Below, one piece after another: positions 33,274 to 33,935 of a DNA stretch of 33,935 nucleotides; within the stretch, counting starts at the first letter, position 1; every line of letters begins with the position of its first letter. The notes below the pieces were generated by a model. That model saw nothing but the letters and a program-made list of their open reading frames with translations. It was not told where the DNA came from and made no database searches. Source of the stretch: an uncultured Pseudomonadota bacterium (GTDB taxonomy: Bacteria; Pseudomonadota; Alphaproteobacteria; UBA9219); NCBI GenBank assembly GCA_903824505.1, contig CAIJXG010000005.1, positions 1 to 33,935 of the forward strand, in the 5' to 3' direction. The position numbers and the translations under genes were made by a program.

Positions 33274-33828
33274 ATGCCCCCAGAAATCCATGCTTTGTTG
33301 GCTTCTGTTGACCCCGAAGCCGTCGTTGCCCTTATGCGCGAAGTCGCGGTTCAGGAGATTCTGAGCCGTTTTCGCCACTTGAAAGAGGGCGATATCGCGA
33401 TCAAAAGCTACGCACAGGATTTCGTGACCAAGGCGGATACGGAAGCCGAGCGGGTTTTGACCGAAAGGCTCCCTCTTTTAGTGCCAAACTCTTTGGTTTT
33501 GGGTGAAGAGTCCGTCTATCGGGATTCCAAAGTTTTAGATTTGTTGGATAGCGATTCCTTGGTTTGGGTTCTTGATCCCTTGGATGGGACTCGCCGTTTC
33601 AAAGAAAGCATCGAAGGTTTTTCGATGCTTGTGGCGTTGGTTTATCAACGCACGCCGATCATGGGTTTTCTTCTGGAACCTGATTTGACCGCGCTCGACA
33701 GTCCCGAAAGCCAAAAGGTCTATGTGGCGGTTCTTGGACAGGGGCTGCATCTGAACAGCTTAAAGAATGATCCGATCCGTGTATCTCCGTGTCTTAGAGC
33801 GCACGAGGAAATAACCGCGTCTGTTTAA
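33274..33828 (+). pseudogene. Inositol monophosphatase-family gene truncated by an insertion sequence
   Basis: The 184-residue frame starts with a GGAG ribosome binding site 14 nt after gyrB. Recognisable family motifs are FVTKADTEAERVLTERL, LVLGEESVY (metal Glu) and VWVLDPLDGTRRF (metal-binding DPLDGT). Family members (HisN, CysQ, SuhB) are about 260-275 residues and need a second WDxA-type motif near the C-terminus, which is missing. The frame stops exactly where the transposase reading frame of the neighbouring insertion sequence ends, and the last residues (about LRAHEEITASV) may already be foreign. Most likely a disrupted gene; which substrate (histidinol-phosphate, PAP or inositol phosphate) cannot be told. 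Confidence 0.75.
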
Positions 33829-33935
33829 GCGGCGAGGGACGGAGAGATAGTGTAGTTCCATTCGCCGTGGAAGTCATGCTTTTTGATGTTGACGGCACGG
33901 AGTTCTTGGTTCGAGATTTTGATGCCTTTTTCGTA
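33825..33935 (-). mobile_element. C-terminal end of an ISAzo13-like transposase, cut by the window edge
   Basis: On the minus strand the last 36 codons before a TAA at 33827-33825 read YEKGIKISNQELRAVNIKKH, then DFHGEWNYTISPSLAA. The KGIKIS...NI...FH.EWNYTI pattern is the C-terminus of ISAzo13-family transposases. The gene runs off the right edge, so the rest of the insertion sequence, its far inverted repeat and any target duplication are outside the window. The near terminus must lie around 33800-33825, inside the phosphatase gene. Confidence 0.8.

Overview
This is a gene-dense chromosomal segment of an alphaproteobacterium, about 34 kb. The lineage call rests on GcrA (a cell-cycle regulator confined to Alphaproteobacteria), an NtrX-type regulator followed by hfq and hflX, an alphaproteobacterial-type AddB, and a mitofilin-like (Mic60) gene directly after hemD. 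LpxK, LptF/LptG, a TolC-family lipoprotein and an OmpA-like protein show a Gram-negative envelope, and FlhB suggests flagella or a flagellar remnant. I cannot name the genus. No tRNA, rRNA or CRISPR array was seen.

Layout. (1) 1-9453, minus strand: the first codons of an unidentified gene, rluC, a decayed patch holding fragments of a peptidase E gene and a short-chain dehydrogenase gene, then RNase J, a YejF-like double ABC ATPase, a large proline-rich protein with Cys/Trp repeats and an OmpA-like end, a one-helix membrane protein, an XRE regulator and rlmE. (2) 9479-12169, plus strand: a 118-bp dispersed repeat, then lpxK-hemD-mic60-like with ATGA start/stop overlaps. (3) 12190-16622 and on to 20499, minus strand: gpt with an unknown protein, a NodT/TolC-type outer membrane lipoprotein, the tightly coupled ntrX-HAD phosphatase-hfq-hflX operon, and a two-gene unit of an MCP-like helical protein and a diiron metallo-beta-lactamase-fold protein resembling oxygen-sensing ODPs. 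(4) 20561-21950: gcrA and a lipoprotein gene diverge around a control region rich in dyads, GANTC sites and a DnaA box. (5) 21958-25886, minus: flhB-addB. (6) 25922-28378: an inverted pair of the dispersed repeat, then lptF-lptG. (7) 28586-33259: cdsA-dxr (minus) diverging from gyrB (plus). (8) The right edge: an inositol-monophosphatase-family gene cut short by an insertion sequence whose transposase end (ISAzo13-like) runs off the window.

Most genes are housekeeping: envelope biogenesis (lpxK, lptFG, cdsA), isoprenoid and heme synthesis (dxr, hemD), RNA metabolism (rnj, rluC, rlmE, hfq, hflX) and DNA topology/repair (gyrB, addB). The more unusual material is the putative oxygen-sensing pair next to ntrX, the two intergenic regions combining perfect DnaA boxes with clustered GANTC (CcrM-type) sites, the dispersed palindromic repeat family at divergent gene junctions, the Cys/Trp-repeat OmpA-like protein, and several signs of gene decay and rearrangement (peptidase E and SDR remnants, addB without adjacent addA, ntrX without adjacent ntrY, IS-truncated phosphatase).
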